Origin: Amylostereum areolatum
Lineage: Eukaryota > Basidiomycota > Agaricomycetes > Russulales > Stereaceae
Reading direction: 5' to 3'
Length of the DNA stretch: 64,000 bases
Assembly (NCBI GenBank): GCA_012932865.1
Contig: SAXG01000006.1
Span: 1,054,001 to 1,118,000 of the forward strand
Of this stretch, positions 1 to 15,700 are shown one piece after another (position 1 is the stretch's first letter; every line of letters begins with the position of its first letter). The position numbers and the translations under genes are program-made. Below the pieces are notes generated by a model. It saw only the letters and a program-made list of their open reading frames with translations. It had not been told where the DNA came from and searched no databases.

Positions 1-147
1 AAGCGGTGTTCCCATCTGTATATTGATTATGAGGACGTTCATGTCGTTTATGACGAGTTCGAGACGCACTTCGGTGACATGTGGCACTCGCAACTACACT
101 CGAGCCGACTACGCGGACACTGGGGTTCGGAGACGAGGACGAAATAA
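1..147 (+). CDS. 3' end of an unidentified protein (partial)
   Basis: Frame 1 is open from the window edge to a TAA at 145-147, giving about 48 residues rich in acidic, His, Tyr and Trp residues (for example DEFETHFGDMWH). The composition looks like real coding sequence, but it is too short to assign to a family. It may be the C-terminus of a gene starting left of the window. The opposite strand carries a promoter-like block close by, so the strand assignment is uncertain. Confidence 0.3.
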   Translation, partial: KRCSHLYIDYEDVHVVYDEFETHFGDMWHSQLHSSRLRGHWGSETRTK

Positions 148-243
148 ACCCAGGAAGACTGTGGTGAGAGAGGGTTGGACGACATGCGAAGAGCAAGGGG
201 CTCAACGGAAATAGGGTGCGCGCGGGGAAAGGCGGTCGGGGTC

Positions 244-273
244 CATTTTGAAAGGGGCTATGGGAATATATAT
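244..273 (-). promoter_or_regulatory. TATA box plus CAAAATGG start block, leftward
   Basis: On the minus strand an ATATATAT box (266-273) lies 20 bases upstream of CAAAATGG, whose ATG is 246-244. The same layout, including the CCCCTT(T)CAAAATGG context, recurs in front of F-box gene A (3114-3143) and, without the C-run, gene E (28538-28570). I infer that another leftward gene, perhaps a sixth F-box paralogue, starts here and runs off the left edge. Its first frame meets a stop after about 14 codons, so an early intron would be needed. Apart from this and the ORF ending at 147, I see nothing in 148-511. Confidence 0.35.
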
Positions 274-511
274 GCGGGGTGTGGAGATGAGGTGAAGACA
301 TGCTGATGAGTATCACGTGACCGTTCGCTCATCAGCCCTTCCTAGATTTAGACTGGGCCACGAAGTCATCAACTCATCGTTCCAGTGAGCCACTCCCTAC
401 CTCCGCAAAGTTCAGAGCTCTCGGAATGATTTCTAGTAAGCAAAAGTGTATAGTAACCTCGGCTGGTCGACATTTCGTAACAACCGGCTTCATTTCCATG
501 AACACTGAGCA

Positions 512-3116
512 TCATAGGTAGGTATACAATCGCATGAGTTCACTACCGTCACTTCGCCTCACGAACCCTGCGGCAGTAGGATCTGGACAGGGCCCGGGTT
601 TCACAGGATCCACGCCGAGATCGTGAAGATGACGACAGAGTATTTCGCTCCTGGTGAGCAAGTTCACCAAGTAAGCAAGATGTTTCATCGCGACGGAAGG
701 TGTCGAAGCACATACGAGTTGATTGTATTCTCCTGTGTCGTAAGGTAGTACGTCGGTACAGCCGAATGTATTTTCTTGACATGCTCTTGACGATCGCAGG
801 TCCCGCGCGACGCCTGCTTCGACAGTAGCTGCTGGATGCCGTTCGACGAAGTTCTTTTCGGACTTGGTAAGTAGTCGCCAGGGACCTTCTTGCCCAGTCA
901 GACGATGCTGAGAGACGCTGTGAAGAACCTGGAGGACATCAGCCAAACGGTTTGGAGATAAGAGGTCAAGATGAACCTACCAATTCGCGCCAATTCCACT
1001 CGACACGCCTCCATTCCAATCCGGTATGTATCTCCTCGGGCTCAACCATACAATCCATGCACACAAAGAGCCATCCGAGGCTATCCATGCGCGTGGACGT
1101 CGTGAGCGAGGAATCTAGGCCCAACAAGTCGAGTAGCGTCCGCACGAAATAACTCGCTTGGTAGTCTGGCTGCAGAGACCCACGGCAGATGTGCGCGAGC
1201 TGCTGCGTGCCGAATAAATTCATATGATCGCACAATATACACTTCGCAACATTGATCGCAAGGTCGAAGACTTTCAACGGGTCATAGTCGTATATGGACT
1301 CCAGATAGAGAGGTGTAGGCTGCCGAAGCCAATGCGGCGGAGTGGACAAAAGAAGAGAGCGTTTGCGTTGCTCAAGGAAGTCTTTCACGCTTTGACAAAG
1401 GCATGCCAGGATGCTGTTGGTTTGCGGGCATAAACATCGGATGTCGATACGAGGGTCGTAGATGAGACGATTGATGGTAGGGTGGTGGAGGAACTGCAAA
1501 GGAGGTAGATATCGAGCTTGCTCCGGCGGAAAGGAGGGTAGTATCAGGGCATAGAGGAACTTCACGATATCGGCCTTAGTTACTGAGGAACAATGCTGGG
1601 TTTCCGGCGCGGCGATGGACTGAACTTCACACTGAGAGTTTGCGATGAAATGGCCATGGTCGCGTTCGAATATTCGCTCTTGCACTTCTTGCCATAATCT
1701 TGGCCAAGCTGGTGCAAATGCTCGATTAAGTGACACTGCACATAGAGCATCAATGAGGGTACATACTCTGTTCTGAGACCAGTCCTTTTCGCCATGGAGA
1801 TTGCCAGGGTTATGTCGGCCTCGGGTAAGGCTTTCATCTTATCGCGTATGCTACAATGATTCGTGAGCGCGAGGCAGAGTGTGTAAGTGGGAGGACCGAC
1901 AACGCCTCACGATGTGCACGAGTACGCTCGCGCTTATGGTGGCGCCCCGCTTTGCACTCAGCTCTGCGCTCACGCTCGCATGCCATGTACGTCTCTATTG
2001 ACTACAGACAAATCATTGGCCGGTCGAAAATGCAATGAGATGACGACAAAACATACTCGTCGGTGAACCGCAAGTTCCGCACAGTTTGCTGCTCTTCAGT
2101 TGATCGCGTGTGTTGCCCCAGGTAGTGTTGGTGCACAATGACCGAAATGCCCGAAGCTCATCTAAAAACTCCTCAACGTCGCCGTCCCAGAACCCGTTGT
2201 ACTTCCAGTTATCTGTGGTCTTGGCGGAAGGAGCTATAGCGGCGTCTTGTGTAAGGGAGAAATACGAAGCTAGAAAAAAACGCATTTACCGGCCACACAG
2301 GGAAGGAAGGCATGAAGCTCTGAAGGGTGGACGTCCAAGATTCTCGTGATGTCTGCAAGAGGACCGTGGCGCCTTTCGAAGGCCGGAAGCAGGCTACATG
2401 GAGTGGACGGACGTGAGCTTTCTATCAGCTAAGGAAGATAAAGGAACGCACTGTTTCTTTACACAGTGTTTACATGCACGCCTACGAATCTCCACCAGAA
2501 GTTTCACGTCTTTTTTGGATGAGCAAACCTATAGAGTATGGTTAAACAAAGGTGTCAAAAAATGACGCGTGACACACATACGCAGCAGATATTTTGTCCG
2601 CAGAGGAGCGCCGCCCAAGCATACATGTTCCCATAAAACGCGGTCCCATACTCGTGCAAGAGTTTGCCTCTCCATAGCGAGGCTCGTTTGATTAAGAATT
2701 GTCGCAACCCCTTGTTGACTCGGGATAGGGAGAGAAGGGATGGGAGAGAAAGGTGGTCGCATATCTGATGGCTTTGGTTGAACAAAGAGGGCACTTGGGC
2801 TGAATAAGAAACGCACCATGAGTAGGAACTCTTTGGAGAAGGATAAGAGCCGTGGATCATATGTCCGTGGTTTGGACCGAGATATAGCCCCGGAAGACCT
2901 CGACAAAACCGTCAGATCGTGGTGATCTACGCGATGGGTCAAAATGGACACGACGTCGATCCCCATAGAATGTACGCACTGTGGCCGTTAGATGTTTTGC
3001 ATCGCCGACCGTAAGGCGCAGACTGGCCCGATGGACGCGACGAGCCGTTCATGTGCACGAAAGTAGAGACACAAGCGGCGACAGCTCAGACGCGAGGGGG
3101 AGGTTTGGTGGGCCAT
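512..3116 (-). CDS. F-box/cysteine-rich family protein, paralogue A
   Basis: Multi-exon gene. The F-box is split by an intron (EFLLM, then ICDHLSLPSLLSLSRVNK near 2690-2820). It is followed by a CKHC pair (~2490), a segment ending in FLPC (~2290), a block GFWDGDVEEFLDELR (~2180), and a C-terminal half with a CILC pair, LAHIC, and LFVCMDC. A last exon holds WRLLTKSEKNFVERHPAATV (from 946 to the stop at 512). F-box proteins usually bind Skp1 in SCF ubiquitin ligases through this N-terminal motif; here that role is inferred from the motif alone. The start is uncertain. ATG 3116 has a good context and joins in frame through a 46 base intron with a perfect CTAAC branch site; ATG 2966 is the alternative. 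It is paralogous to genes B, C, D and E and is the only one on the minus strand. Inner exon borders are approximate. Confidence 0.75.
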
Positions 3117-3143
3117 TTTGAAGGGGATGACGGGGTTATATAA
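3114..3143 (-). promoter_or_regulatory. TATA box and start block of F-box gene A
   Basis: On the minus strand TTATATAA (3136-3143) lies 19 bases upstream of CAAAATGG, with ATG at 3116-3114. The distance is very short for a fungal 5' leader, so the CAAAATGG may mark the transcription start rather than the first codon. The block resembles those at 244-273 and 28538-28570. Confidence 0.45.
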
Positions 3144-4375
3144 GGTGGAGAAACACGTAAATGTTCGGACGGGGGGCGAACCGAGGGGGCGAACCGAGAC
3201 CCAAACGTGGTGCGTGGGAACAAGGATCGGAGATCTGCACCTACACGCGCCCATACACTAGGTCGCGCAGCCGCACCTCGAGGCAACCTCATTTCTGAAA
3301 TCTTCGGGTTCCCGTCATGTTTCTTTTGCCCCTATCTTTATGGAACCGTGCCAAATACATTGCGATCCACGCATACAAAGTTGTAAACCGTGCATGGATC
3401 AACTTACAACAACCATGGCCGAGATTGTTCCCGGAGCTGGAGAATATTTCGTTCCAAGGATACGTCTCGCCCTTCTTTCGGGATCTCGACTTTGCGAAAG
3501 AGTGCGTCAGAACTGTACCATGATATCACAGGAAAGAAAACGTGCCCTCTCTTTACGCGAAGCACGCCTGCGCGAGGGTTCCCGCCCGGTGGTGAAAGAG
3601 CCCTCACACTTCTGGGCGGGGATTTACCTCGACAAAATTCTCCGGGGAACTTAGACCAATGCCTGAAAGCCCTAAAGCCATGAACTTCTAATTGGAGGGC
3701 CCTTTTTCAGCCAACATTCGACCTGCGAGTGGGTCCAATATATTTAGTTATGACACGCGGTGATGGGGCAAAATCCGCGTACACGGGTCCTCCAATCCAT
3801 GACTGGTTGTTCTTCTGTCTCGCCTAGCGTGAGCAGGGGTACCGTTACATCAAGGCCTTCGGCATTTCCTCTTGATTCGGTGTCGCGCATGGCAGCATCG
3901 AGGGGGGTTCATGTGTGATGTTGTCCATTATGCGCGATGATGAAGACGGCGCATGGGTTCCAAAAGATAGATCAACCATCTTATATATGGGTCATCGCGT
4001 ACGGGAGTACCTGCATGCATCGAGAATGGACGGAAGAACGGACCATACACAGTGGTCGGAAAAGATGGGAGGCGACGCGACACTACGCGGGCTTCCTAGC
4101 TCTAACTTCTCGCTTGAAGTAAGGCAAACCCAGTTGTATCAAACGGGGCGCCCTTTCGCGCCCTCTGTGGAGAAGAAACAGAGTAAGCGATACAGAGAGA
4201 AGCAGACTCCCATTGAATCATAAACGGGAGAACGGCAAGGGCCACAATAAGGTTAATCTATTGTTGTAAGCATATGTCCACTGAAGGATCTAGAGATATG
4301 CGTAGAAGGTAGTACCGGTCCCAAAGCGCACGCGAACACGGTTGAACATCCGAACACATCTACGCATCCAGTTGG
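3144..4375. other. Intergenic region, no gene recognised
   Basis: About 1.2 kb between F-box gene A and the monooxygenase. Open frames of up to 104 codons exist on the plus strand (3340-3654, 3915-4223), but they overlap each other in different frames, match no family I know and lack a convincing splice structure. I see no repeat or RNA gene. Confidence 0.5.
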
Positions 4376-5686
4376 CTAGGCGCGCTCAAAATGGTTTTGG
4401 CGATGCCGTCCATGATACCTCGCCCCGTCCTCGGTCTTGAGTTCCTCGTACCAAGCGAGCGTTTCCTCTGGATTGCCCAGCTGGTGAGTGACGCTCGCCC
4501 GCTTCCGAGCCCGCTGAACCAACACGGCGGTGCGTTCGCCACGTAGTTCCTGGTACTCCTTCAGCACGCCCCTAAGCTCGTCGGCTGATGGCTTCGGCGA
4601 GAGCTTGTGTGAACGCAGCAGCTGCTGGATAACGAACCCGTCTTCCATCGCTTGACATCCACCCTGGCCGATATCGGGACATGTAGCATGAGCAGCATCA
4701 CCGATGAGTAGTGCTCGGCCACCGTCAAGGTCGATGAGCGTCGGGAGCTTGTCTGTGTCGTGGATCTCGACACGCGCAACCTTAGACACATCCATCGCTG
4801 AGATGAGCTTCTGCACCGCGGGACACCACCCAACGAAATTTTCTGCGAGGAAGGACTGCCATTTTTCCGGTTCGGCAGGGGCGGTGGAGAGGGGAAGGGC
4901 GAGGTCGAGGAAAAAATAGTAATGTGTGGCGGACATGGGCATGAAGGACACACGTTTCCCTTGGCCGACGAATTGCGTCCACGTGTCGCTCGGTATGAGG
5001 TTCTGTAGACGGCGTTCTTTAGTTCTCACTTTCAAGATCGAGTGAACTGTAACAAGCGAACGTACCTCGAGGGCAGACATCTCGATGGATCCGTTCCAGT
5101 TCACGTAGCCAACGTACTTGCGTTGGATATCCATCCCGGCGACCTGGTTGCGTAGTTTGGAGTGCGTGCCATCCGAGATGATGAGAAAATCGCCAGTGTC
5201 GGTCGTGCCGTCCTCGAAAGTGACAGTAACACCGTCGTCGGAAGTCGAGTACGACACCGCGCGTTTGGAAAGATGTATAGGTCCTGGTTTGTTCGCGTCA
5301 AGGAGGAGTTGTTGGAGTTCGGACCGCGCGATGGGATATGCGCGTTGCTTGACCTGGATGTGAATGTCAAACAATGTTCATGGAAGCGAGCAGGAACCGT
5401 CACACACTTGATCGTACAAAGGGTGGAGATCAAACTCGCAATACACCTTGCCGTCGTCCCATTGCCTGTACCCCATCTTTTCCATCCGTCCTGACACGCG
5501 CTGGATGGTGTCGAGGAGGCCATACTTGGCAAGAACCTTTACGCCGTTGGACCATACGGAAATGGCAGCACCGACGGGTCGGAGTTCAGTGACGCGTTCG
5601 TATACAACGGTCTCGTGACCGTCTTGCTGGAGCGCGATGGAGACGCTGAGGCCGCCGATGCCGCCGCCGATGACGAGGACCTTCAT
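4376..5686 (-). CDS. FAD-dependent monooxygenase (salicylate hydroxylase-like)
   Basis: Flavin monooxygenase of the PF01494 type, expected to hydroxylate an aromatic or other small substrate with NAD(P)H and O2. The N-terminus MKVLVIGGGIGG is the FAD-binding GxGxxG of a Rossmann fold. SDGTHSKLR is the DG motif in the middle, and IGDAAHATCPDIGQG is the GD motif that binds the FAD ribityl chain. Two in-frame introns are supported: a 54 base one after YDQ near 5390, whose unspliced reading hits a stop, and a 63 base one after MSALE near 5030 (GTACGT...CTACAG). No signal peptide or membrane segment is visible, so it is probably cytosolic. The start ATG at 5684-5686 directly begins the Rossmann fold. 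The substrate cannot be told from sequence. No biosynthetic core enzyme lies nearby. Confidence 0.9.
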
Positions 5687-6003
5687 GCTAGGATTGGCGA
5701 GAAGAAAAAGGAGAGTCGACGAGGTGACACGGAAATGCGCATTTTCAAGGGACGGTCGATGCGTGGGGAAGAGATAGCTCAGATAAGTGGAGGCCGGCGG
5801 CCAGTGGCCGCCTCGAGCCGGAGGCGGCGGACCGGCCCGCACAGACTGAGTATCTTAATCTCCGCACTCCGACTTTGTCAGTGTCCGGTGTCCCCGACTG
5901 CCCACCGAAGTCGACCGCGACATAGCTAACCCGTCAATTTGGCATTCGCTCTCTTCTCGCCCCTCGGTTCTCGCTCAGCCTGCTCGGGCCCACAAGCAGC
6001 GGG
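5687..6003. other. Divergent promoter region, monooxygenase and DUF6534 gene
   Basis: A 317 base spacer between two divergent genes. It holds GC-rich sequence (CCGGCGGCCAGTGGCCGCC near 5790) and pyrimidine-rich runs before the plus-strand ATG. No clear TATA box is seen. It may serve both genes. Confidence 0.4.
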
Positions 6004-7688
6004 ATGTCGTCCACAGTCGCCGACCCGCCCGTCCCCAGCGCTACCCTGCTACTGTAAGCTTCCCGCTAGCACATAGCCTCGCCAGCCACTGACATTGATA
6101 TCCCCCGCAGCGTTGGGCCCGTGGTATGTTTCCTATCGTGAACATCTCCCGACGCCTGCATTAATCACGGAATCCTGCAGTTCATCGGAGCCCTCTTCAG
6201 CTGGCTTTTCTTCGGCGTCTCTATCGTGCAACTCTGTGAGTGTATCCCCCGTCTGCTCGTCAATATCCCCCTCATATCTCTCCGAATACCCAGATATATA
6301 CCATGTAGGATTTCCAGTGGATGGCTTTGGGACGGCGGCCCTCGGTATGTCATCACCTTCCCGCCCGATCGCTCACCCAGAACCCGTGTTCTGTAGTATA
6401 CGCCGTCTTCACCCTCGACATCTTCCAGACTGCGGCCGTGACAAGCCTAGGGTGGCATATGTTGTGCGGGGGATGGGGACTTGAACATAATCTGAGGCGG
6501 CCAGGATGGACATGGGCCGCCGTATGTGCCGTGGATGCAACTAGTAAGCCTGATGTATCATGAACCTCCATCCCGTCCCGTCGCTTATGTCGCGTATAGC
6601 TGCCATCTTTGTTCAATCATTCTATGCGTGGCGTATATACCGACTCAAGTCCTGGAGAGTGGTTCCGACCCTCATCAGTTTGGTACGTCCTACGAAACAA
6701 TCTTGCCTATAGAGCGTGCGGCTGACGGGTTCATCTGGGATAGGTCTCGCTCGCTTCATTCGTCGCCGCGCTGTATATTGCCGTCGTGGTTAGTTGTCTC
6801 GTCATCTAATACTTTTCGTAAGTTGATATATAATCCCAGGACACCGACGAATTACCTGGTTTTTACACACCAGCCGTCGTAAGACACAATCTTCCTCTGC
6901 TCCGTTTATCCCTCCAACGCATCTTCTATCAATAGTTCTGGCTTGGCGGCGGAGCTCTCTCCGATATTGTAAGCCCTCGCAACTCGTTTTGGATATCAGT
7001 CGCTTATTCGTCCCTCAGATGATTTCAATAACCATGGTCTACGTCGTCCGTGCCCTTCATCATGTCAACTGTGTGCAAGTCCTGACGATGATGCCCCTCT
7101 CAAGCTGTACATAGCAAGAAGGGGCCGACGTCTCCTGAATGACAACAGAATCACCAACCACTTCATTCGTTTGTTTGTCGAGACTGGTGTAGCCGTATCA
7201 TTGGTCGCTATCCTCCAGCTCGTCTTTTTCTTCAATCTGAAATCCACCAACCTTCACCTTACTTTGTGAGTCACCCGCTCCCATGCTTGCGATGATCTTG
7301 TGCTGAAATTTATCTATCGTTAAAGTGCCCTGGTCCTCGGAAAAGGTAGCTATTAGCCTCTGCTTCGCGCCCCGGACCACTCTCACGCGATCCGTCAGTT
7401 TACTCAAACTCACTCATGACCTCACTCAACTCTCGGGGACGCGTGCGAGCATCGTTTACGGTGACTGCAAATACCCATGGCACCCTATCAAGTCTGCGCG
7501 CCGGCTCGAACTCGGGACCTGAGTTCACCGACTTCATCACAACACAGAACGACGCTCTCACGAGTGAGTGGAGCATCGAGCACGAGGACGACGCATTTAA
7601 AGTGGTTGAGTTGGTTTTTTCTGTCACTGTCTCGACTCCTGACCTTCTCTCGCCCTCTTTGTCGCCACCAGCACCTGAATTTGGATGA
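6004..7688 (+). CDS. DUF6534-family integral membrane protein
   Basis: Multi-spanning membrane protein of a family widespread in agaricomycetes; its function is unknown. I assembled about 13 short exons. Recognisable parts are GPVFIGALFSWLFFGVSIVQ, then LDIFQTAAVTSLGWHML, then AIFVQSFYAWRIYRLKSW, a 13 residue exon DTDELPGFYTPAV, then WLGGGALSDI, and the family's signature near the end, LGKVYSNSLMTSLNSRG, split by an intron. About seven hydrophobic segments are predicted by eye. The polar C-terminal tail is typical. Splice sites are mostly GTAAGT/GTATGT-like with 50-60 base introns. The order of exons and all phases agree with the family layout, so I am confident of the family but not of every border, notably around 6530 and 7065. 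Confidence 0.85.
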
Positions 7689-8723
7689 CGCAATGGAGCA
7701 GCCGGAGCTTGCGAAGGACGCTGGGGGCCCGTCCAAAAGGATTCGCGGCCTCTCAGACGAAACTGGGGTATCGTAGAGGTACCTAGTACTGATGACATGT
7801 GTGTCTCCGTTCCCTTGCTTGTGTACGATGATGTCGTTGCAGTGTTGCACGTTTACCTTAAGAATGTGTTTAATCTACAAGTCATATACATACTTCAAAT
7901 CATAGGAGGATACTGCTTCGCTCGTGTCAGCGATGTCGGAAATGAATCGGATTTTCTTGTGGCCTTTGCAAGAACAGATGCATCATGAGCGTGTTGAACT
8001 CGAGCTTGTTGAACGTCCCCCGCTTGTCCCCCGCCAGCCCCCGCCCTCGGTTCCAACAATGTATGCTTCTTATACGACTCACATGTCTGGCAGCGCTTGT
8101 CCGCTGTTTAGTACTTCTTAAATTGTATTGATCTTCACGCTGGAGCTTCTATTTCGCGCTTCGTGGGCGTCATCTATCCTCATTTATCGTAGTAAGTAAG
8201 TAGGAGCCATGCCTTTTATTCCGACAAGAACCCCGAGCGCTTCCAGCCCTTGTTCAGCTCCAGGCCCCAGGCTGGGGGGTCCGGGGAGGTCTGGGGCTGT
8301 CCGGGGACGTTTGAACTCCAATGATCTAGACACGATCCTGGCCTTCTTCTAGTCCAGTCTCGGGATGCCGATCGGTTCTCGACCACGTCCTCAGGCGTGC
8401 GGATCGGAAGAACTCAATCAACTTCAAAGAACTCAATCAACTTCAATCAACTTCAACGCCGGGTTGGAAGCAAAGGCACGTTCGTCCTCGGTCCGTCCAT
8501 ACTCAGGCTCTTCGTAGCTCGAGCTCGTCGGCACAGCTTTGGAGCGTGTCGAGTCAAGAAGCGTAAGGAACGAGAAGAAACGCAGAGATCGACTTCCGTG
8601 ACGGTGTTACATGAAGACGGCGGGGCGGGGACAGTGGCAAGATAGAGGTGCCTTTCTTCAGCGACAGCCATGCCGATTGTCGATGACCGCCGACGGGACC
8701 AACCTTGACGGAATTCAAGAATA
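7689..8723. other. Intergenic region, no gene recognised
   Basis: About 1 kb. It contains a short direct repeat, AACTCAATCAACTTCAA repeated around 8410-8455, and a C/G-rich stretch with GGTCCGGGGAGGTCTGGGG near 8275. Open frames are short and look random. No RNA gene is seen. Confidence 0.45.
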
Positions 8724-8748
8724 CTGTACCATTTAAATCGGTTCGCCA
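8724..8748 (+). repeat. Left terminal inverted repeat of the MITE
   Basis: 25 bases, perfect inverted match to 8974-8998. It contains the palindrome ATTTAAAT. Confidence 0.88.
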
Positions 8749-8973
8749 GTCACGGGTCACAGAGAGGCTAAAATTGGCGAAATTTTTCTGATGTCATGCG
8801 TCACAAAGGTCACCGGCGAAACCATTTGTTGAACCCCGATGATGTCACCATTAGAAATGGCCGTTCACGGCCACCCGGCGCGCTTGGCCCGGCGAATTTT
8901 TATTGTTGTCACACTCACGCACATGGTTTGGCGGATGGAAATTTTCGCCAGGCCTGTCACGGTCACAACAGGG

Positions 8974-8998
8974 TGGCGAACCGATTTAAATGGTACAG
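8974..8998 (-). repeat. Right terminal inverted repeat of the MITE
   Basis: Reverse complement of 8724-8748 without mismatch, followed by the TA at 8999-9000. Confidence 0.88.
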
Positions 8999-12500
<3,502 letters not shown>

Positions 12501-12737
12501 ATGAGGCATCCCAGGCCAATTCTACGTGGAGGCGAACTCTGGTCAGGGTGGTACTTATATAAGAGTTGTACGATAAAAGCCGGGACCGGCTGACATTCAT
12601 CGCACCAATCGAAGAAATGTATGGTGTCATGTACAACATTAGAGAGAATTTTAGGGAACTCGAGGATGATCGATGAAGCCACCAGAGACAAGAACCAGAC
12701 AAGGAGAACGCGCCAGGCCATCAAGTTTGACAATCCC

Positions 12738-15700
12738 CTACAAGTTTTCGTGTAGCGTCTTGACCACCTCCTTTTGTATGCGCGCAAGATGAGCCACAAG
12801 CTCCGGCTGAGGCAGTCCAGAATGGTCCAGTACTTGTTTGAGTTGATCGCGAAGCTGTTGATTCCATAAGTCGCTGAAAAGCAAGGTAAGGATAAACAAT
12901 GGACCTTCAGCAGGGTGCGGCGTCGGTTTGCGACCTTGCTCGCTTCGCTCTCTTCATGTTGCTGAGCTTCGAGCGCCGTAAGATGCTCCGAGACTTGCCG
13001 TGCTTCGACCAGAACGTCGCGCGGGAGGTCGGCGAGGCGAGCAAGCTCTAGACCTGGAAAATGTTAATAACTCACCGATGATCTTGGCAAAAGGATTCGG
13101 GAACCATAATGGTCCATATCGTCGGGAGGGCCATCGACGATCCTATGGCGATGTTTAGCCCAGAAGAATGAATGCGGCAGGGACGTACTTGTATTGAAAT
13201 GTCATGCCGATGTTAGAGCTCGAAGGACGCGATTTCTGAGGGAGGTCACGGCGGCATGTTAGGAATGAATGGATGGAAACCTACGTGAACCGAAAGATGG
13301 AGACTGGGGAGATGTCAGTATCGGACTGGTCGGGGACAAGAACTAGCCTACTTGACAACTGTTGGTTGGCGCGATAGTGTGACGGATAGCTCATGGAAGT
13401 GGCTGGCAAGGAAACATTGAATACATGTTTGTAGAAAGATGGCCGATAAGAACTTACGTCGCGAAGAATACGTAGCACTAGAAAAGTTGGTCAAATTCAC
13501 ACCGAGCACGAGCATATATGTTTGTTACCTTCATATCGATTAGCACCTCTGCGATGGCATGGGAGATCCCGATACCCTCAACTGGGGAGGTTCCGCGCCC
13601 AAGTTCATCTATCAAGATCAGCGACTCCGACGAGGCAAGGCCAAGGATCATGGCGGAAGAAGCCATCTCATTTGCGAATGTGCTGAGGCTCTTCTCCATG
13701 TCATCGTCGTTCGACAAACGCGTAAGGAGTGCGTCGTGAATCCTGTCAGACACGAAAGTCAGCAACAACAGAAAACTACAGCACAATATCATTACCTAAA
13801 GCTGGCGTATTCGGCGGGAACGAAGCAGCCGCAGAGCGCCATAACGGATAGCAGACCGATCTGCTTCAGATAGGTACTCTTGCCTGCAACCATAGGTTCG
13901 CACAGTGATAACAACTAATGGAAAACGAAAACTCCCCTGACATGCTGATTATAATGGATGAGGATCTGATGCCGACCAAGGAAGATAGCTCACTTACTTG
14001 GGCCCTTGGACGATCTGAAACGCAGACGACTCGGAAACATACATGTCGTTCGGAACCAGAGCCCCTGCAAATTGTAGGCTCTCAAGAATAGGATGGCGGC
14101 CAGCCTTGATCGCAAGGGTCCCCGTAAACTCTGGTCGGACTAAGCAGGATCCGCTAGTTGTACACGGAGGACATGGCCACGATGTAGGTGCGCATACCGT
14201 AGTTTCGTACTGGATTGACAGAACACGATCAATGGTCACTTTAGACCAAACAAAGTGATTTGTCTCACGAATAGAGACGTGGGCGAACGACCAAAGCATG
14301 TCCAAAAGAGCCACCTGCCTAACCTGCATTAGTCTGAACATTGTCAAAGCCATGAATTTCTCACTGCTTCAGATGCCTTGTAGAGCGCGCCGGCATGCTC
14401 CAGTATGTCCTTCACCAAACCTTGGATCGTCCTGAGAAGGATTGTAAGCGCCGTTATGATATAAGATGGCCATGATGACTTACGAATGGCTCAGAATTAA
14501 CGCCTCATCCAACGCATCTTTCAGTCTGGCGTTTCGTTTTTTCTTGACAATTGTCAGTCTCGCCCTAGCATACGAACGCCCAAGATAAGCTCACCAGTTC
14601 TAGCGTCGTGAAAAGCCATCTTCCTTTCTGCATGGACTGGTTGATAAATCCGATAGGAAGTTTGCCATCGAGCGCTTCGAGATCGCTTTTTTTGATGGCG
14701 AATACAAAGCCAGAATCTTGGTAGACGAGTTGAAGGGGGAGTTCGTGTTTCTCGCATAGGTCGCGGTGCAGAGCTTGTATATCGCCTACGTTCTCTTTGT
14801 ATGTTTCCCGCGCGACATCCAGAAGTGGGTTGCAGTTGGCCTTCAGCGAGTCACTGTTTAGCAAACTGGATGCGGAGGGGAGAGTAGGATTACCTTTACG
14901 GCATAGACACGTGCGTTGACCCCGGCAATGCCACCCTGGTGACATTCAACATGGCGAATTCGAGCCGAAATCATGTATTCACCTTTTGTGGCGTCGCGTC
15001 TTCGTTCAGACTGCCGCATACAATCGCCTCGATTTTCGGGATCCTGTCGTCCGCCAGGAGCTAGAAGTAGTTGTAAGACAGAGGGATGGACGAAGAAGCG
15101 AGGGGGAGCACATGTACGGATAATCTGGAGTAGTTTGCTCCTCCCGCCGGCCAAGGCCTTCTCTAGAGGCGGAAGGTTCTTGACGAGGTTACGTAGGTTG
15201 AGCATTTGAGCAACACGGTTGGAAGACATCCGCGCAGTGTTTGTTTCCCGTGCTTCGCTCGCGGCTAACTAATAAACACGTTTAGGCCAGGCGGTGTAAA
15301 AATAGAAACATCATGGCGTTGTACCGAAGATATAAGTTTGTCGAAATCCATCTTGTTGAGGTGTTTAAGCCTGTCCTTGACCGCAGTAAAGAGATCTTCC
15401 GATTGAACGAGTTCTGTGGGAAATAAGTGAGAGTGCAAGAGAAAAAAGTGACATCAACATACCTTCGACGACATCCAAACGAGCGTCGATAGCCGCCTGA
15501 GCTAGGGGGTGAAGGTGAGTCCTCTCCTCTACTATGTCCAAGTGACAAAGTGTACAACGTACCAGTGATAGGAGCAATGATGTTTCCCCTCAATAGTCTG
15601 CTGGCCATTGCTGTGTATGTGTGGTTCAATACCCTATTTGAAGTCAACAAATTTGAACCAAGCGAGGACGACCGCATATACCCGAAGAGTGAATGCGGCG

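Larger units (their letters stand above)
8724..8998. mobile_element. 275 bp MITE with 25 bp perfect TIRs and TA duplication
   Basis: The ends are CTGTACCATTTAAATCGGTTCGCCA (positions 8724-8748) and its exact reverse complement at 8974-8998, flanked on both sides by TA (8722-8723 and 8999-9000). The sequence just inside the repeats is also loosely inverted (AAATT/AATTT and GGCGAA/TTCGCC groups). There is no coding capacity. A TA target duplication with short perfect TIRs is the mark of non-autonomous Tc1/mariner-type elements. The perfect TIRs suggest a fairly recent insertion. No related transposase lies in the window. Confidence 0.88.

Noticed and set aside
3340..4223. Small genes upstream of F-box gene A
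   Set aside because: Overlapping short frames in all phases, no family match and no consistent splice sites.
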